This document shows, in pieces, positions 1 to 8,876 of a stretch of DNA of 64,000 bases; the first letter of the stretch is position 1, and every line of letters begins with the position of its first letter. The notes under the pieces were generated by a model. That model saw only the letters and a list, made by a program, of their open reading frames with translations. It made no database searches and had not been told where the DNA came from. Position numbers and translations under genes: made by a program. Origin of the DNA: Gemmatimonadota bacterium. GTDB taxonomy: Bacteria; Latescibacterota; UBA2968; UBA8231. The stretch spans positions 1-64,000 of the forward strand of contig JABHDC010000118.1 of assembly GCA_018673255.1 (NCBI GenBank). Reading direction: 5' to 3'.

Positions 1-985
1 CCAGAACATTCAGCGGCATGATCAACGTGGGAGCCAGTGTCAGCAGGATCCACACCATGCCCAGGCACACCACGGGTCGGTGGCGAGCCTGCCACAGCAG
101 AAACAACAGACCGCACAGGAAGACAGCCGCAGCCAGCACCACCCACTCTCCGGTTGTGGGTGACATGCGAAACTGGGGATCGATACTCTGGTTTACGGGG
201 ACCAGGAAGCTGCGGGCGTAGTAGGGCAGGGCCTTCAGTTGTGTAGCCATCTGGGCCAGTGGGCCTCGGACCGGCTCGCCCAGCGCCTTGCCGAGGATCG
301 CACGAATCCCCACGACGTAGAGGACTGCGACAATCGCCGGTCCGACCAGAAGGCGCCACTGATCGCGGCGATGGGTGAGAAAGAGGTAGGCGCCTGCCAG
401 GGGAAGGATGACGACGCCCGTGGCTTTGGTCAGGACGCCGGCCAGGGTCCACAGGGCCAGCCATTTCCCCCGCCCCGGATCGGTGGAGCGGACCAGGACG
501 AGCATCGCCGCCAGGACAAAGATCGTCGACAACGACGAGGATCGGCTGCTGATGTAGTTAACAGGCTCGGTCACCATGGGATGTGCCGCGAAGAGCAGCG
601 CCAGCAGCCATGCGTGGGACGGATTCAGCAGATGTCGGGCGAGTCGCCAGAGAAGGAGCGCGGCCACGGCATGGCACAGGATGTTGAAGAGATGCAGACC
701 GGCAGGTCCGCCGATGACGAGATTGAGGGCGAAGGTCGTCAGCAACAGCGGGCGATACATCCGCGCATCGGGCGTGGCGGAGAAGGCCCCGGGATCGACG
801 AAGAATGTCGGTATCTCACGCCAGTTGTGGAGGCGCTCGTTCTCGACGATGGAATGTGCGTCGTCGTAGTAGAAGCCATGTTGGACGGTCGTGCCGAAGA
901 GCAGGCCGATCCACAGGACGAGGATGCCTCCCGACACCAGCTGAGGCCGGTTTGCCAGGAGGTTCTTCACAGGGTGCATTCTCAT
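1..985 (-). CDS. GT-C type membrane glycosyltransferase (TMTC/PMT-like), C-terminus outside window
   Basis: The reading frame opens at an ATG at 985, with an in-frame TGA 24 bases upstream, and runs off the left edge, so about 328 residues are visible. The N-terminus is a membrane helix (about residues 15-32), followed by a tyrosine-rich segment ending in an Asp-Asp pair (residues 41-42), a YRPLLLTT segment (78-85) and an AHPMVTEPVNYISSR segment (134-148). These are the signatures of bacterial relatives of TMTC protein O-mannosyltransferases, which use lipid-linked sugars at the outer face of the inner membrane. Several further hydrophobic helices follow. Relatives often carry C-terminal TPR repeats, which would lie outside the window. 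The family call rests on motif recognition; donor and acceptor are unknown. Confidence 0.72.
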   Translation of the reverse strand, partial: MRMHPVKNLLANRPQLVSGGILVLWIGLLFGTTVQHGFYYDDAHSIVENERLHNWREIPTFFVDPGAFSATPDARMYRPLLLTTFALNLVIGGPAGLHLFNILCHAVAALLLWRLARHLLNPSHAWLLALLFAAHPMVTEPVNYISSRSSSLSTIFVLAAMLVLVRSTDPGRGKWLALWTLAGVLTKATGVVILPLAGAYLFLTHRRDQWRLLVGPAIVAVLYVVGIRAILGKALGEPVRGPLAQMATQLKALPYYARSFLVPVNQSIDPQFRMSPTTGEWVVLAAAVFLCGLLFLLWQARHRPVVCLGMVWILLTLAPTLIMPLNVL

Positions 986-1124
986 TGTGAAGAGTCTGGT
1001 GAATCACGCATGCCGGGGCAACGGTTGTGGGGCAACGGCCTCGATCGGGCGCCGACGAACATGCGGGAGAAGCGTGACACGGCCAGCCGCTGGTATGTGC
1101 CGAAGGCTGGATCGGACTATTTTT

Positions 1125-1946
1125 TCAGCAGTCGGCGACAAAACCCAGTTCCGTCCTGATCCGACTCACCTCGTAGACGGCATCGTATTCGTGGCCTGCC
1201 TGTGAGAAATGCGACAGGTCCACATCGTCCCCCCACCAGTTTCGCAGGATATCTGCAACGGGATCCTCGGCCCAGGCTCGAGGTGAGGTCGCATTCATGA
1301 CGCGAACACCCGGCTTGAGCGGTGCTTCGGCGGCGAGGGTGAAGGCGCGCACGGCATTACTGCGCGTCATCATGGCCAGCCCGCCCAGTCCCCATGGTCG
1401 CGGGGGACCGACCGTCTGTTTGGGTGGTGGGTTCTCGTCAGGGACAATGGCTGCCAGGCGCAGATTGCAGACGTCGATCTGTGGATTCTGACGCTGATGG
1501 TATCTGGTGATCTCTTCCATCAGCGCCTTGGACAGACCATAGCCATCTCGATCCAGGCACGGGTGTTCGTCGGGAACCGGAACCTGGAGTGGCCGGAACT
1601 GCATGCTCTGCATGCCGACGACGGCAATCGAACTGGCCATCACGAACTTCTGGCACCCGCGATCGATGAGGTAACGCATCAGGCAGCGTGAGCCCTCGAC
1701 ATTCACCATGATGCCATCGTGTTCGGTGCAGCCACCCGTGACCGCACCCAGGTGGATGACGGCGTTGACGTCTCGATCATCGAGCTGTCGCAGATCTTCG
1801 AAGGAGCCGAAATCACCGCCAATCCACTCAAGGTCCAGACCGGGATCCTTCCGACTCATGCAGAGGACATCGTGTGCCTGGGCCATCGATGCGGCCAGGG
1901 CCTGTCCGATGAAGCCACTGGCGCCGGTTATCAATACGCTGCTCAT
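1125..1946 (-). CDS. NAD(P)-dependent epimerase/dehydratase (extended SDR)
   Basis: A 273-residue extended short-chain dehydrogenase. The Rossmann glycine motif TGASGFIG is at residues 7-14, an acidic Asp-rich stretch follows, and the catalytic pair is Tyr136-Lys140 (YGLSK) with serines 105-106 upstream. The family typically epimerises, dehydrates or oxidises nucleotide sugars or sugar lactones in the cytosol. The gene lies 13 bases after the MDR dehydrogenase gene on the same strand, so the two are probably co-transcribed and may act on the same sugar-derived substrate. Substrate cannot be read from the sequence. Confidence 0.87.
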   Translation of the reverse strand: MSSVLITGASGFIGQALAASMAQAHDVLCMSRKDPGLDLEWIGGDFGSFEDLRQLDDRDVNAVIHLGAVTGGCTEHDGIMVNVEGSRCLMRYLIDRGCQKFVMASSIAVVGMQSMQFRPLQVPVPDEHPCLDRDGYGLSKALMEEITRYHQRQNPQIDVCNLRLAAIVPDENPPPKQTVGPPRPWGLGGLAMMTRSNAVRAFTLAAEAPLKPGVRVMNATSPRAWAEDPVADILRNWWGDDVDLSHFSQAGHEYDAVYEVSRIRTELGFVADC

Positions 1947-1959
1947 GGTCTCCCCGTGC

Positions 1960-2970
1960 CTACGTGTTCAGCCAGTTGATGGTGACGCCGACGATGCCCT
2001 GTTCCTCGGCTTTGTTGATGCGATCGTACAGGTCCGGTGCCTGGGCGCAGTCGATGCGATGGGTGATGCAGTGTTCCCACTGTAGTGCGCCCATTGCCAT
2101 GTTCTTGAGCACCGCACGACGACAAGGTTGCAGGCCATCGTCACAGGGGAAGAACATCTGCAGTCGGCGTCCGTGGGGCGGCAGAAACTGCATGGAGATG
2201 GGTGCGGCACCGTAGTTGCCCTGCCACACGAATCGACCGGAGGTACGACACAACGCGATGGCGGGATCGATGGCGGCGGGAATTCCGGTCGACTCGAAGA
2301 CGACATCTGCACCCTCAGGTACGATGCTGCGCACGGCAGTGTCGACGTCCTGCTCTGACCCGTCGATACACAGATCGGCTCCCATCTTCCGGGCAATCTC
2401 GAGCTGGATCTTGTTGATATCGACGGCGATGACGTAGCAGCCACGGTGCGCACAGGCGGCGATGACGGCCAGCCCGATGAGACCGGCGCCATAGACGACG
2501 ACGGTGTCGCCGAACCGAGGATTGGCCATGTCCACACCATTCAGGCCGACGGCGGGCATGACGAACATGCTGGCCACATCCATCCCTGCGCCGGCGGGGA
2601 CGTGGTCAGCACCGTGGGTTGTATGGGGTTTGGTGACGATGTGAGAACAGTGGGTGCCGGCTGTGCAACTCACTTTCGTGCCGTCGGCCAGCTCTATCGA
2701 ATCATTGCCCCTGACATAGACCTTGTCACCTGTCTTGAAGTCGTCAATCTCAGCCCCCACGGTGACGACCTCGCCTGTAGCCATATAGCCGGTGCAGAGG
2801 GGATAGGGTCCCCAGCTCAGTTTGTTGCGGATCAGGGCAAATTCCGTCCCGATGCTCACGCCACTGAAGTGGGTGCGAATGGCAATCTGGTCGGGCGCGG
2901 GATTCTTCAGTTTCACATCGGCGAGCGTGAATTGCTGACGCTCGTCGCAGATCAGAGCTCTGGCATCCAT
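1960..2970 (-). CDS. Medium-chain (MDR) alcohol/sorbitol-type dehydrogenase
   Basis: A 336-residue MDR-superfamily oxidoreductase. The cofactor domain is clear: GAGLIG at residues 161-166 and an acidic Asp184 at the end of the second strand, which suggests NAD preference. The N-terminal catalytic domain has SGVSIGTE (36-43) where zinc dehydrogenases usually have a Cys of the catalytic zinc site. The four-Cys structural-zinc lobe is also not evident. It resembles the BchC-like branch with the SGxSxGTE signature, so zinc dependence is doubtful. It sits between the secreted phosphatase-like gene (18 bases upstream) and the SDR gene (13 bases downstream) in a minus-strand operon. Substrate unknown; a polyol or sugar alcohol is likely from context. 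Confidence 0.82.
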   Translation of the reverse strand: MDARALICDERQQFTLADVKLKNPAPDQIAIRTHFSGVSIGTEFALIRNKLSWGPYPLCTGYMATGEVVTVGAEIDDFKTGDKVYVRGNDSIELADGTKVSCTAGTHCSHIVTKPHTTHGADHVPAGAGMDVASMFVMPAVGLNGVDMANPRFGDTVVVYGAGLIGLAVIAACAHRGCYVIAVDINKIQLEIARKMGADLCIDGSEQDVDTAVRSIVPEGADVVFESTGIPAAIDPAIALCRTSGRFVWQGNYGAAPISMQFLPPHGRRLQMFFPCDDGLQPCRRAVLKNMAMGALQWEHCITHRIDCAQAPDLYDRINKAEEQGIVGVTINWLNT

Positions 2971-2988
2971 TGCGGGGTCTCACTCCTG

Positions 2989-4872
2989 TTACTTGGTGAT
3001 CGTCAGGTGATCGAACAGCTGACCTTCCAGACCAAAGGACTTCAGTTCGAGGGTGGTGCCATTGATGGCCACCATGCAATAGTGATGACCCCGGCGAACA
3101 TTGTTCTGAAACCATGGACGAATGGGGCCAGGCGTCTCCAGTGGCCCGCCACCGCCTCCGGTGATCATGTAGATGGTGCCATTGCCCGCGGTTGTTGCAC
3201 GGTTCTCGCGCAAGGGCCAGGTGCGTTCGTAGGAGTGGATGTGGCCATTCCAGACGATGTCCACGCCGTACGTATCGAAGAGTGGCACCAGCTCACGTAC
3301 GCGTAGATCCCCACGCGTGGATGGGCCTGACCAGGTGTCACCATAGTCGTTCTCATCCGACGAGTAGGCCGGGTGGTGATAGGAGACGATTTTCCACGTC
3401 GCGGTGGATGCCTCCAGTTCCTTCTGCAACCACTGATACTGCTCGGAATCGGGTTCGACTTTGCGATTGGAATCGATGAGGAAGAATTGGGCATTGCCGT
3501 ATCGGTAGGTGTAGTAGTATTCCGGATCCGGCAGTGACATGTAGTCGTAGTAGAAACGGGCATCCTGTTCGTGGTTACCCAGAACAGGAATGAGGGCCAC
3601 TCTCTCAAACAGTGGTTTCATGCTGCCAAAGAACTCGTCGACCCATTGCGCCTTGATCGAGCCTGTGCTGACCAGGTCACCCGGATGCAGGACAAAGCTG
3701 GGACGTTGTGCCCAGGCCAGGTTGGCGATCTTTCCATTGACCGTCGGATTGCCCTGGGTGTCACTGATGATGCAGAAGGCGAAGGGCGTGTCAGTCGATG
3801 GTGCAGTCTGGAAGCTCAGCACGGGGCTTTGCAGTGTGCGGCCCCGAGCATCGACAGATGTTACTCGATAGTAGTGGGCCTGATCCTGCCGCAGGTCGGT
3901 GAGCCGCACCTCATGCATCGTGTTTGGCCCAGCTGTCGCAACTTTCTGGGAGAATTGGGCTGTCCGGTTGTTGCCCTTGCCTGAGAAGCTCACGGCTTCA
4001 CCGTATTCTACGATGGAGTTGCTGGGCCAGGTGGTCTCCCAGCGGATCGTCATGCTGTTGCGGGTCGGCCACTGCAGATAGGGGTGGACGACCCATCGGT
4101 GTTCCGGATCCACCCAGACGTGGGGTTTCTCATCAGTCAGCTCTGCTGCGTGACTGAAGGAGTCCTGGACCCATTTCTGGCTGGCCGCCTGGCCAAAGAG
4201 GCGGACCGAGCGGATGCGACCGTGGTGGAAGTAGTCTTCGTCCGCGTCGCGGTATCCGCCAAGCACCAGGGGTGCATGGGACGGGTAGAGAATGTCTCCG
4301 CCCTGCTCGCCGCTGCTGGCATCGAGTTGGCCATTCACATACAGACGCTGCTGTGAGCCATCGTAGGTGGCGACCACATGGTAGTATCGACCGATCTCGT
4401 ACGGGGTTCTGCCCGCCAGATAGGTCATCATGCCATCGCCGTCGTCGGCCTGCTTACTGGCCAATCCAAATGTGAAGACCTGCCCATTGTAGCCGAGGAT
4501 CCAGCCCTGCTCGACATCGGCATTGTCCTGCAACACGCCGAGGATGCCACCCCAGCTCTGAGGCGTATTGACGGCGACCCAGGCGGCTACGGTCAGGTGC
4601 TGACCGGGTAGCTCCTGCTCACTGGTGGCCAGGTCTTCGGCAAGGGTTACGCGCGTCGTCTTGCCATCGAAGAACAACCCGTTGCCCTGGGTGTCATCGA
4701 CGAATTTCACCACACCTTCGATCTGACCGTTGACACCCAGCAGAGCCTGCACGTGATCCTGGTCGATCTGATTGCTGTTGAGGTCCCAGCTGCCCAGTGG
4801 ATCCGGGCCCTCATGGGCCCACGCGACCGTGGACGAAAGGAGAGCAAGGCAGAACACGGCGGCACTGATCAT
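2989..4872 (-). CDS. Secreted LamG-domain + purple acid phosphatase-like metallophosphoesterase
   Basis: The frame is open from 4923, but the Met at 4872 starts a textbook signal peptide (ISAAVFCLALLSSTVAWA), so that start is preferred (627 residues). Order of domains: signal peptide; LamG/concanavalin-like jelly roll (about 40-225), usually a glycan- or protein-binding module; a fibronectin-like N-terminal domain of purple acid phosphatases (about 255-360); and the catalytic metallophosphoesterase (about 365-600). Metal-site motifs are visible: an Asp in ISDTQGN, GDL, GNHE near 430, a His in SYHHPAY and GHIHSYER near 540. It probably acts outside the cytoplasm, releasing phosphate from esters, perhaps tethered to polysaccharide by LamG. 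It heads the minus-strand group that continues with the MDR and SDR genes. Confidence 0.85.
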   Translation of the reverse strand: MISAAVFCLALLSSTVAWAHEGPDPLGSWDLNSNQIDQDHVQALLGVNGQIEGVVKFVDDTQGNGLFFDGKTTRVTLAEDLATSEQELPGQHLTVAAWVAVNTPQSWGGILGVLQDNADVEQGWILGYNGQVFTFGLASKQADDGDGMMTYLAGRTPYEIGRYYHVVATYDGSQQRLYVNGQLDASSGEQGGDILYPSHAPLVLGGYRDADEDYFHHGRIRSVRLFGQAASQKWVQDSFSHAAELTDEKPHVWVDPEHRWVVHPYLQWPTRNSMTIRWETTWPSNSIVEYGEAVSFSGKGNNRTAQFSQKVATAGPNTMHEVRLTDLRQDQAHYYRVTSVDARGRTLQSPVLSFQTAPSTDTPFAFCIISDTQGNPTVNGKIANLAWAQRPSFVLHPGDLVSTGSIKAQWVDEFFGSMKPLFERVALIPVLGNHEQDARFYYDYMSLPDPEYYYTYRYGNAQFFLIDSNRKVEPDSEQYQWLQKELEASTATWKIVSYHHPAYSSDENDYGDTWSGPSTRGDLRVRELVPLFDTYGVDIVWNGHIHSYERTWPLRENRATTAGNGTIYMITGGGGGPLETPGPIRPWFQNNVRRGHHYCMVAINGTTLELKSFGLEGQLFDHLTITK

Positions 4873-5009
4873 TGGGGGGCTCCGGCGGCGTGGAATGCAG
4901 ACAGACACAATGTGGCAGATCATTCGACCTCAAGCTCGCGGGGCATTCTGATGCAACACTACCGGTTTGTGCAACCCTGGTGGCCGCCGCGCCGATCTGG
5001 CCGCGTCGG

Positions 5010-5798
5010 TCAGGCTCTGGCGATCAGCAGTCCCACGTGTTTGCCGACGTAGAAGTGACCCACATCGTCGATCCGTCGTTGGATGACCGATTCAAGATCG
5101 TGGCGCAGCTCATCGTCGAGGGTGATGGCGGAGGCGATGAAGTCGATGAGATCGGCGGTCCGTGTGATACGCAACTCATCTTCGTAGATGCGCTTCTCAA
5201 CGTGGGAGAAGTGGGGGGCCAGATCCTGATCTGACTCATCCAGGGCAAAGCTGAGTTTCGAGAAGCGCCATCGCAGTCCCTGCCGCGCCGATCGCAGGAG
5301 GTCATCGATCTCGCCCAGATGGCGTTCGCCATTCGTCGCCGCGTAGAGGACGCCGCCCGGCTTGAGGACGCGCCGTAACTGAGACAGGGCAGCAGGCAGG
5401 TCCTGCACGTGGTAGAGCATGTGATTGGCAAAGACGATGTCGAAGTGCGCGTCAGGGAAGGGCAGGCGTTGCACATCGGCTACACAGACATCACCCTCGA
5501 GCCCGCACTGCGCCAAATGCGCCTGCGCCTCGCCGACCATGCCTGCCGACACGTCGGTCAACGTCAGCTGCCACGAGGCCGGCACGCGACCCTGTGTCCG
5601 CCGCCAGAGCCAGCCGGGTCCGCAACCTGCTTCCAGCACGACGGCATCCTCTGTGAGAGCGACCTGATCGAAGAGCCACTCCACAAAGTCCTTGGGGTTG
5701 ACGGAGTGATCGAGGTGCAGTCTCACCCGCGCATTGAGGTTGTCGCTGTCGGCGTATTGCTCTCGTACCGTGGCGGGATCGGTGAGACTGCGGCTCAT
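5010..5798 (-). CDS. Class I SAM-dependent methyltransferase
   Basis: The frame is open back to 5945, but homology to the fold begins only near the Met at 5798 (MSRSLTDP), so I use that start (262 residues). The extra upstream residues have biased, non-domain composition. Motif I is VVLEAGCGPGW (residues 53-63); an acidic VADVQRLPFPDAHFD segment and the FANHMLYHV motif mark the Methyltransf_11/25 fold. Such enzymes are cytosolic methylators of small molecules or lipids; the acceptor is unknown. It lies about 140 bases upstream of the LamG-phosphatase gene on the same strand. Confidence 0.83.
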   Translation of the reverse strand: MSRSLTDPATVREQYADSDNLNARVRLHLDHSVNPKDFVEWLFDQVALTEDAVVLEAGCGPGWLWRRTQGRVPASWQLTLTDVSAGMVGEAQAHLAQCGLEGDVCVADVQRLPFPDAHFDIVFANHMLYHVQDLPAALSQLRRVLKPGGVLYAATNGERHLGEIDDLLRSARQGLRWRFSKLSFALDESDQDLAPHFSHVEKRIYEDELRITRTADLIDFIASAITLDDELRHDLESVIQRRIDDVGHFYVGKHVGLLIARA

Positions 5799-6074
5799 CG
5801 GGTCTGCCTCAATCGATGTCGGCGTGGGCCCAGACTGCGACCCTGGTCGATTCGTGTGGGGAGTTCCGTGGTCGCTGCCAATGAAGGGAGTCGAACCTTC
5901 GGCCGCCAGCGCGTATCGCTCGTGGACAAGGTCGAGACGCTGCACGCGTCGGTGTCGCTGCGGCAGGTGAGGGTTCTGCTCGTACCTGGCATTGGACGCC
6001 CAGTTGACATAGGCTGAGTTCAGACTCAGTTGCGATCATGTTGCTGACTCCCACATCCCAAGAGAGGTCACGCC

Positions 6075-6920
6075 ATGGCAGACCATGCCGATGCCCACAT
6101 CCATCTGTTTGAGCACAGCCTGGAAAGCTCCTTTCCGGCTCGCCCCGGGGTCGAGATCGATGAGGCGGCATGCTACGACTCAATCGCTGCAGAGCTCAAT
6201 GTGAAAGCGGCCCTCATCGTCTGTTATGCGGCCGGCGAGCGCTACGCCGGCAACAATGAATACGTGTCCGGGCTGATTGAGCAGTATGACTGGATCCGTC
6301 CAGCGGCGTACGTGGACGTGGGGGAGCCGCCCAGCCTCGCCACGCTGGAAGGCTGGCGTGATCAGGGCTTCATCGGTCTGACCATGTACCCGGGTGCTGC
6401 ACTGGAGAAGCTGCGTCAGTTCCCGGACGAGATCTGGGAGTGGATGATTGAGCACGGGTGGGTGTTGAGTGTGAATGCCAGTGGCGAGGCCTGGTCGGCG
6501 TGGACTGACATCCTCGACCGCCACGAACAGCTCCGGCTGCTGCTGTCGCACCTGGGGTTGCCCCCCAAAGCCACCGGGCCGATCGATGCGGCGACGGCGC
6601 GTGCGGCGATGATCCACCAGACCGGGTTGGCGAAGTATCCTCAGGTCGCCGTAAAACTGAGTGGATTCTACGCCCTCACCGAGCCGTCCTACGACTACCC
6701 GCACGAGTTGGCCTGGCCGTATGTGAAGGTTCTCCTGAAGGTCTTCGGAGTGGAACGGCTCCTGTGGGCCTCGGACTATACGCCCTGCCTGAATCACCAC
6801 ACGGTCCCGCAGACCCTGCACCTGTTCGACAAGATGCCATTCTTAAGTGCGGGTGACTGCGAGGCGATCACCGGCGGCAACTTGTTGAAGTTGCTGCAGC
6901 AGGCGTCTGTGCAGGGTTGA
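6075..6920 (+). CDS. Amidohydrolase-family (TIM-barrel) metal-dependent hydrolase
   Basis: A 281-residue Amidohydro_2-type protein. The first-strand metal motif is ADAHIHLF (His8, His10). A later SHLGLPP segment supplies another His, and WASDYTP near the C-terminus supplies the catalytic Asp typical of 2-pyrone-4,6-dicarboxylate lactonase/gamma-resorcylate decarboxylase-like enzymes. An AGAGAGG ribosome-binding site precedes the ATG. It likely hydrolyses a lactone or decarboxylates an acid in the cytosol. A second, divergent paralogue lies at 21411-22415. Family call firm, substrate unknown. Confidence 0.85.
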   Translation: MADHADAHIHLFEHSLESSFPARPGVEIDEAACYDSIAAELNVKAALIVCYAAGERYAGNNEYVSGLIEQYDWIRPAAYVDVGEPPSLATLEGWRDQGFIGLTMYPGAALEKLRQFPDEIWEWMIEHGWVLSVNASGEAWSAWTDILDRHEQLRLLLSHLGLPPKATGPIDAATARAAMIHQTGLAKYPQVAVKLSGFYALTEPSYDYPHELAWPYVKVLLKVFGVERLLWASDYTPCLNHHTVPQTLHLFDKMPFLSAGDCEAITGGNLLKLLQQASVQG

Positions 6921-6990
6921 TGGCTGGCCTCGTGTTGCCGGCCCCGAGCGAATGCTCGCGTGGCCAGAGTCCAGATCCGGAGATGCTGAA

Positions 6991-6995
6991 GGAGG
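6991..6995 (+). promoter_or_regulatory. Shine-Dalgarno GGAGG choosing the 7003 start
   Basis: GGAGG is one base before the ATG at 6997 and seven bases before the ATG at 7003. Only the latter is at a workable distance, and it also yields a signal peptide starting MVRMM. Confidence 0.7.
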
Positions 6996-7002
6996 TATGT
7001 CG

Positions 7003-8775
7003 ATGGTGCGAATGATGATCCCAGCCATGGTCCTGCTGTTGTCACTCATCCCGGTGGATGCCGGTGATTTCGACAGTGGCGGCGGCCCCGTGCCCAGGAA
7101 GCTGATTCAGACGGGCTGGGATCGACCGACGCCGAGTGTTCTGCTGCGGAATCTGGCTGCCCGTGAGGCGTTGCCATTCCAGGGCATGGGAATCACGATC
7201 ATCGGTGTCGATGACGCCGGCCAACCCGTACCGATGCGTGATGCCGGCACGGGGCGGCCCTGGAAGCGGTCGTGGTTTCAGGCACAGATCGACACCCTCC
7301 GGCAGATCCACTCAGAGAAGCTGACGGACAATTTCCTCTACCTCGACCTATCCCCACCACCGGAAGATTTCGTCGATGCTTTCGATGATGCCGGCTGGAA
7401 GCAGATCGTCGATCACCTGCGCATCGCGGCGTGGATCGCGAAAGAAGGCGGACTTAAGGGCATCATGTTTGACCCTGAGGCCTATCGTGGTTCGGTGATC
7501 AAGTATCAGAATCGCCTGCACAAGGACCGGAGTTTCGCCGAGTATGCAGCGAAGGTCAGAGAGCGCGGTCGCCAGTGCATGGTGGCCATGGCCCAGGAGT
7601 ATCGGGACATGACTTTCTTCACACTCTTCATGCATAGCGGTATCGCCATGGGTGCCTTCGGCCTGGATCCACGGGATGGGCTTGAGAGCTCGGGCTACAG
7701 TCTGTATCCGGCCTTCATCAATGGCTGGCTCGACGCGGTACCGCCGACATTGCGCATCGTCGATGGTTTCGAGATGGCCTATCCACACAGCAGCGAGTTG
7801 CAGTATCTGAAGCACGCCAATGCGATGCGAAATGCGTCGTTGGCCCTCGTCGCCCCCGAGAATCGAGCCAAGTATCGAGCCCAGGTGCAGACCGGCCTGG
7901 CGATCTACCTGGATGCTTTCGTGCGGTATCCGGCAGCCGACGTACATGCAGACGTCTGGACGGATCCGCCACTCACAGGGCCGGTGCAGGAACGGCTGAC
8001 AGCGGCCGTGATCTCTGCTTTCGAAGTGGTGGACGAGTATGTCTGGGTCTGGTGCGAAAGTTACCGCTGGCTTCGGGTATCCCCCCATGCGCGGGGCGCC
8101 CAGGCCACCTGGGAAGAGGCGATGCCAGGCATCACCGAAGCGTTGCGGAAGGCGACCCGGCCAGAGACGCGTGCACTGGAGCGAGCGGCCCGTGAGTTCG
8201 CGATACGTCAGCGCAAAGCAGCGCTTCGTGGTGTGCCCATTCGCAACCTGATCGCCAATGGAGACTTCAACAATGGTGCGGCGCCCTCGGCGCGCCCAGC
8301 GGTGGATCGAGTGTGGGGCAAGCCGGCCACTGTGCAGGGCGGTCCAGAAGGATGGACGACCTGGAATGCAGCGGAATCAGCCGGTGAGTTCGGACGTGCC
8401 ACCCATGGCCACTCGGGCTTCAGTTCGGCGCAGGTCGTGGGTGCTGGCGATGCCGCCTTCACGCAACGGGTGAATGTAGCGCCCTTCCGCTTCTATCGGA
8501 TCAGCGCCTGGATCCGTTCCATCGGTGCAGGCCATGCCGACGTGCGAATGCGCTGGCTCGACGAACACGGGATGGTGCTGACGATGGAAGCCACGCCCAG
8601 CCCTCTGACGCCTGAGGGGCCGCCCACCGATGGCTGGCAGGAAGTGTCTGGCATCGTGCGTTGTCCACAGGGTGCACTCCAACTCGAAGTGCGCCTCGCC
8701 GTGACGGATCAGGAGGCAACGACTGACGTCGTCTGGTTCGACGATGTGGCCCTCTACGCGATCGACGTCAACTAG
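7003..8775 (+). CDS. Secreted glycosidase-like protein with C-terminal CBM-like domain
   Basis: The start at 7003 is set by the GGAGG seven bases upstream (590 residues). It opens with a signal peptide ending near VDAGDFD. The main domain (about 40-400) has an alternating pattern consistent with a TIM barrel, with acidic segments such as FDPEAYRG and a late VWCESYRW; I could not assign a GH family. From about residue 425 (LIANGDFN) to the end there is a jelly-roll of the CBM_4_9/carbohydrate-binding type, with aromatic positions (WTTWN) and a repeated FYRISAWIRS strand. Role: probably an extracytoplasmic carbohydrate-active enzyme. The fold and catalytic residues are inferred, not shown. Confidence 0.65.
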   Translation: MVRMMIPAMVLLLSLIPVDAGDFDSGGGPVPRKLIQTGWDRPTPSVLLRNLAAREALPFQGMGITIIGVDDAGQPVPMRDAGTGRPWKRSWFQAQIDTLRQIHSEKLTDNFLYLDLSPPPEDFVDAFDDAGWKQIVDHLRIAAWIAKEGGLKGIMFDPEAYRGSVIKYQNRLHKDRSFAEYAAKVRERGRQCMVAMAQEYRDMTFFTLFMHSGIAMGAFGLDPRDGLESSGYSLYPAFINGWLDAVPPTLRIVDGFEMAYPHSSELQYLKHANAMRNASLALVAPENRAKYRAQVQTGLAIYLDAFVRYPAADVHADVWTDPPLTGPVQERLTAAVISAFEVVDEYVWVWCESYRWLRVSPHARGAQATWEEAMPGITEALRKATRPETRALERAAREFAIRQRKAALRGVPIRNLIANGDFNNGAAPSARPAVDRVWGKPATVQGGPEGWTTWNAAESAGEFGRATHGHSGFSSAQVVGAGDAAFTQRVNVAPFRFYRISAWIRSIGAGHADVRMRWLDEHGMVLTMEATPSPLTPEGPPTDGWQEVSGIVRCPQGALQLEVRLAVTDQEATTDVVWFDDVALYAIDVN

Positions 8776-8876
8776 TGCCGCTGGGAGCCTGTCCGAGTAT
8801 CCCAGGCTACGACCACGTCATTTCCTGTCAAAGCGAATACCCGGACAGGGCAATAGCAAGGGCGCTATGACCCGGC

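Noticed and set aside
239..1159. 306-residue plus-strand open frame
   Set aside because: It is antisense to the GT-C glycosyltransferase frame, which has clear family motifs. Its own translation is polar, repetitive and has no recognisable domain.
5878..5995. tRNA-like arm: a GGTTCGACTCC T-arm-like sequence and a six-base CCAATG/CATTGG pair about 105 bases apart on the minus strand
   Set aside because: The T-stem is off by one base, no anticodon loop with a T at position 33 fits, and the span is too long. Probably chance, though a decayed tRNA cannot be excluded; tRNAscan-SE would settle it.
8788..8849. Distant inverted repeat CCTGTCCG / CGGACAGG between convergent genes
   Set aside because: Only eight bases, 46 apart, no flanking duplication or transposase; may be a weak terminator but is not supportable as an insertion element.
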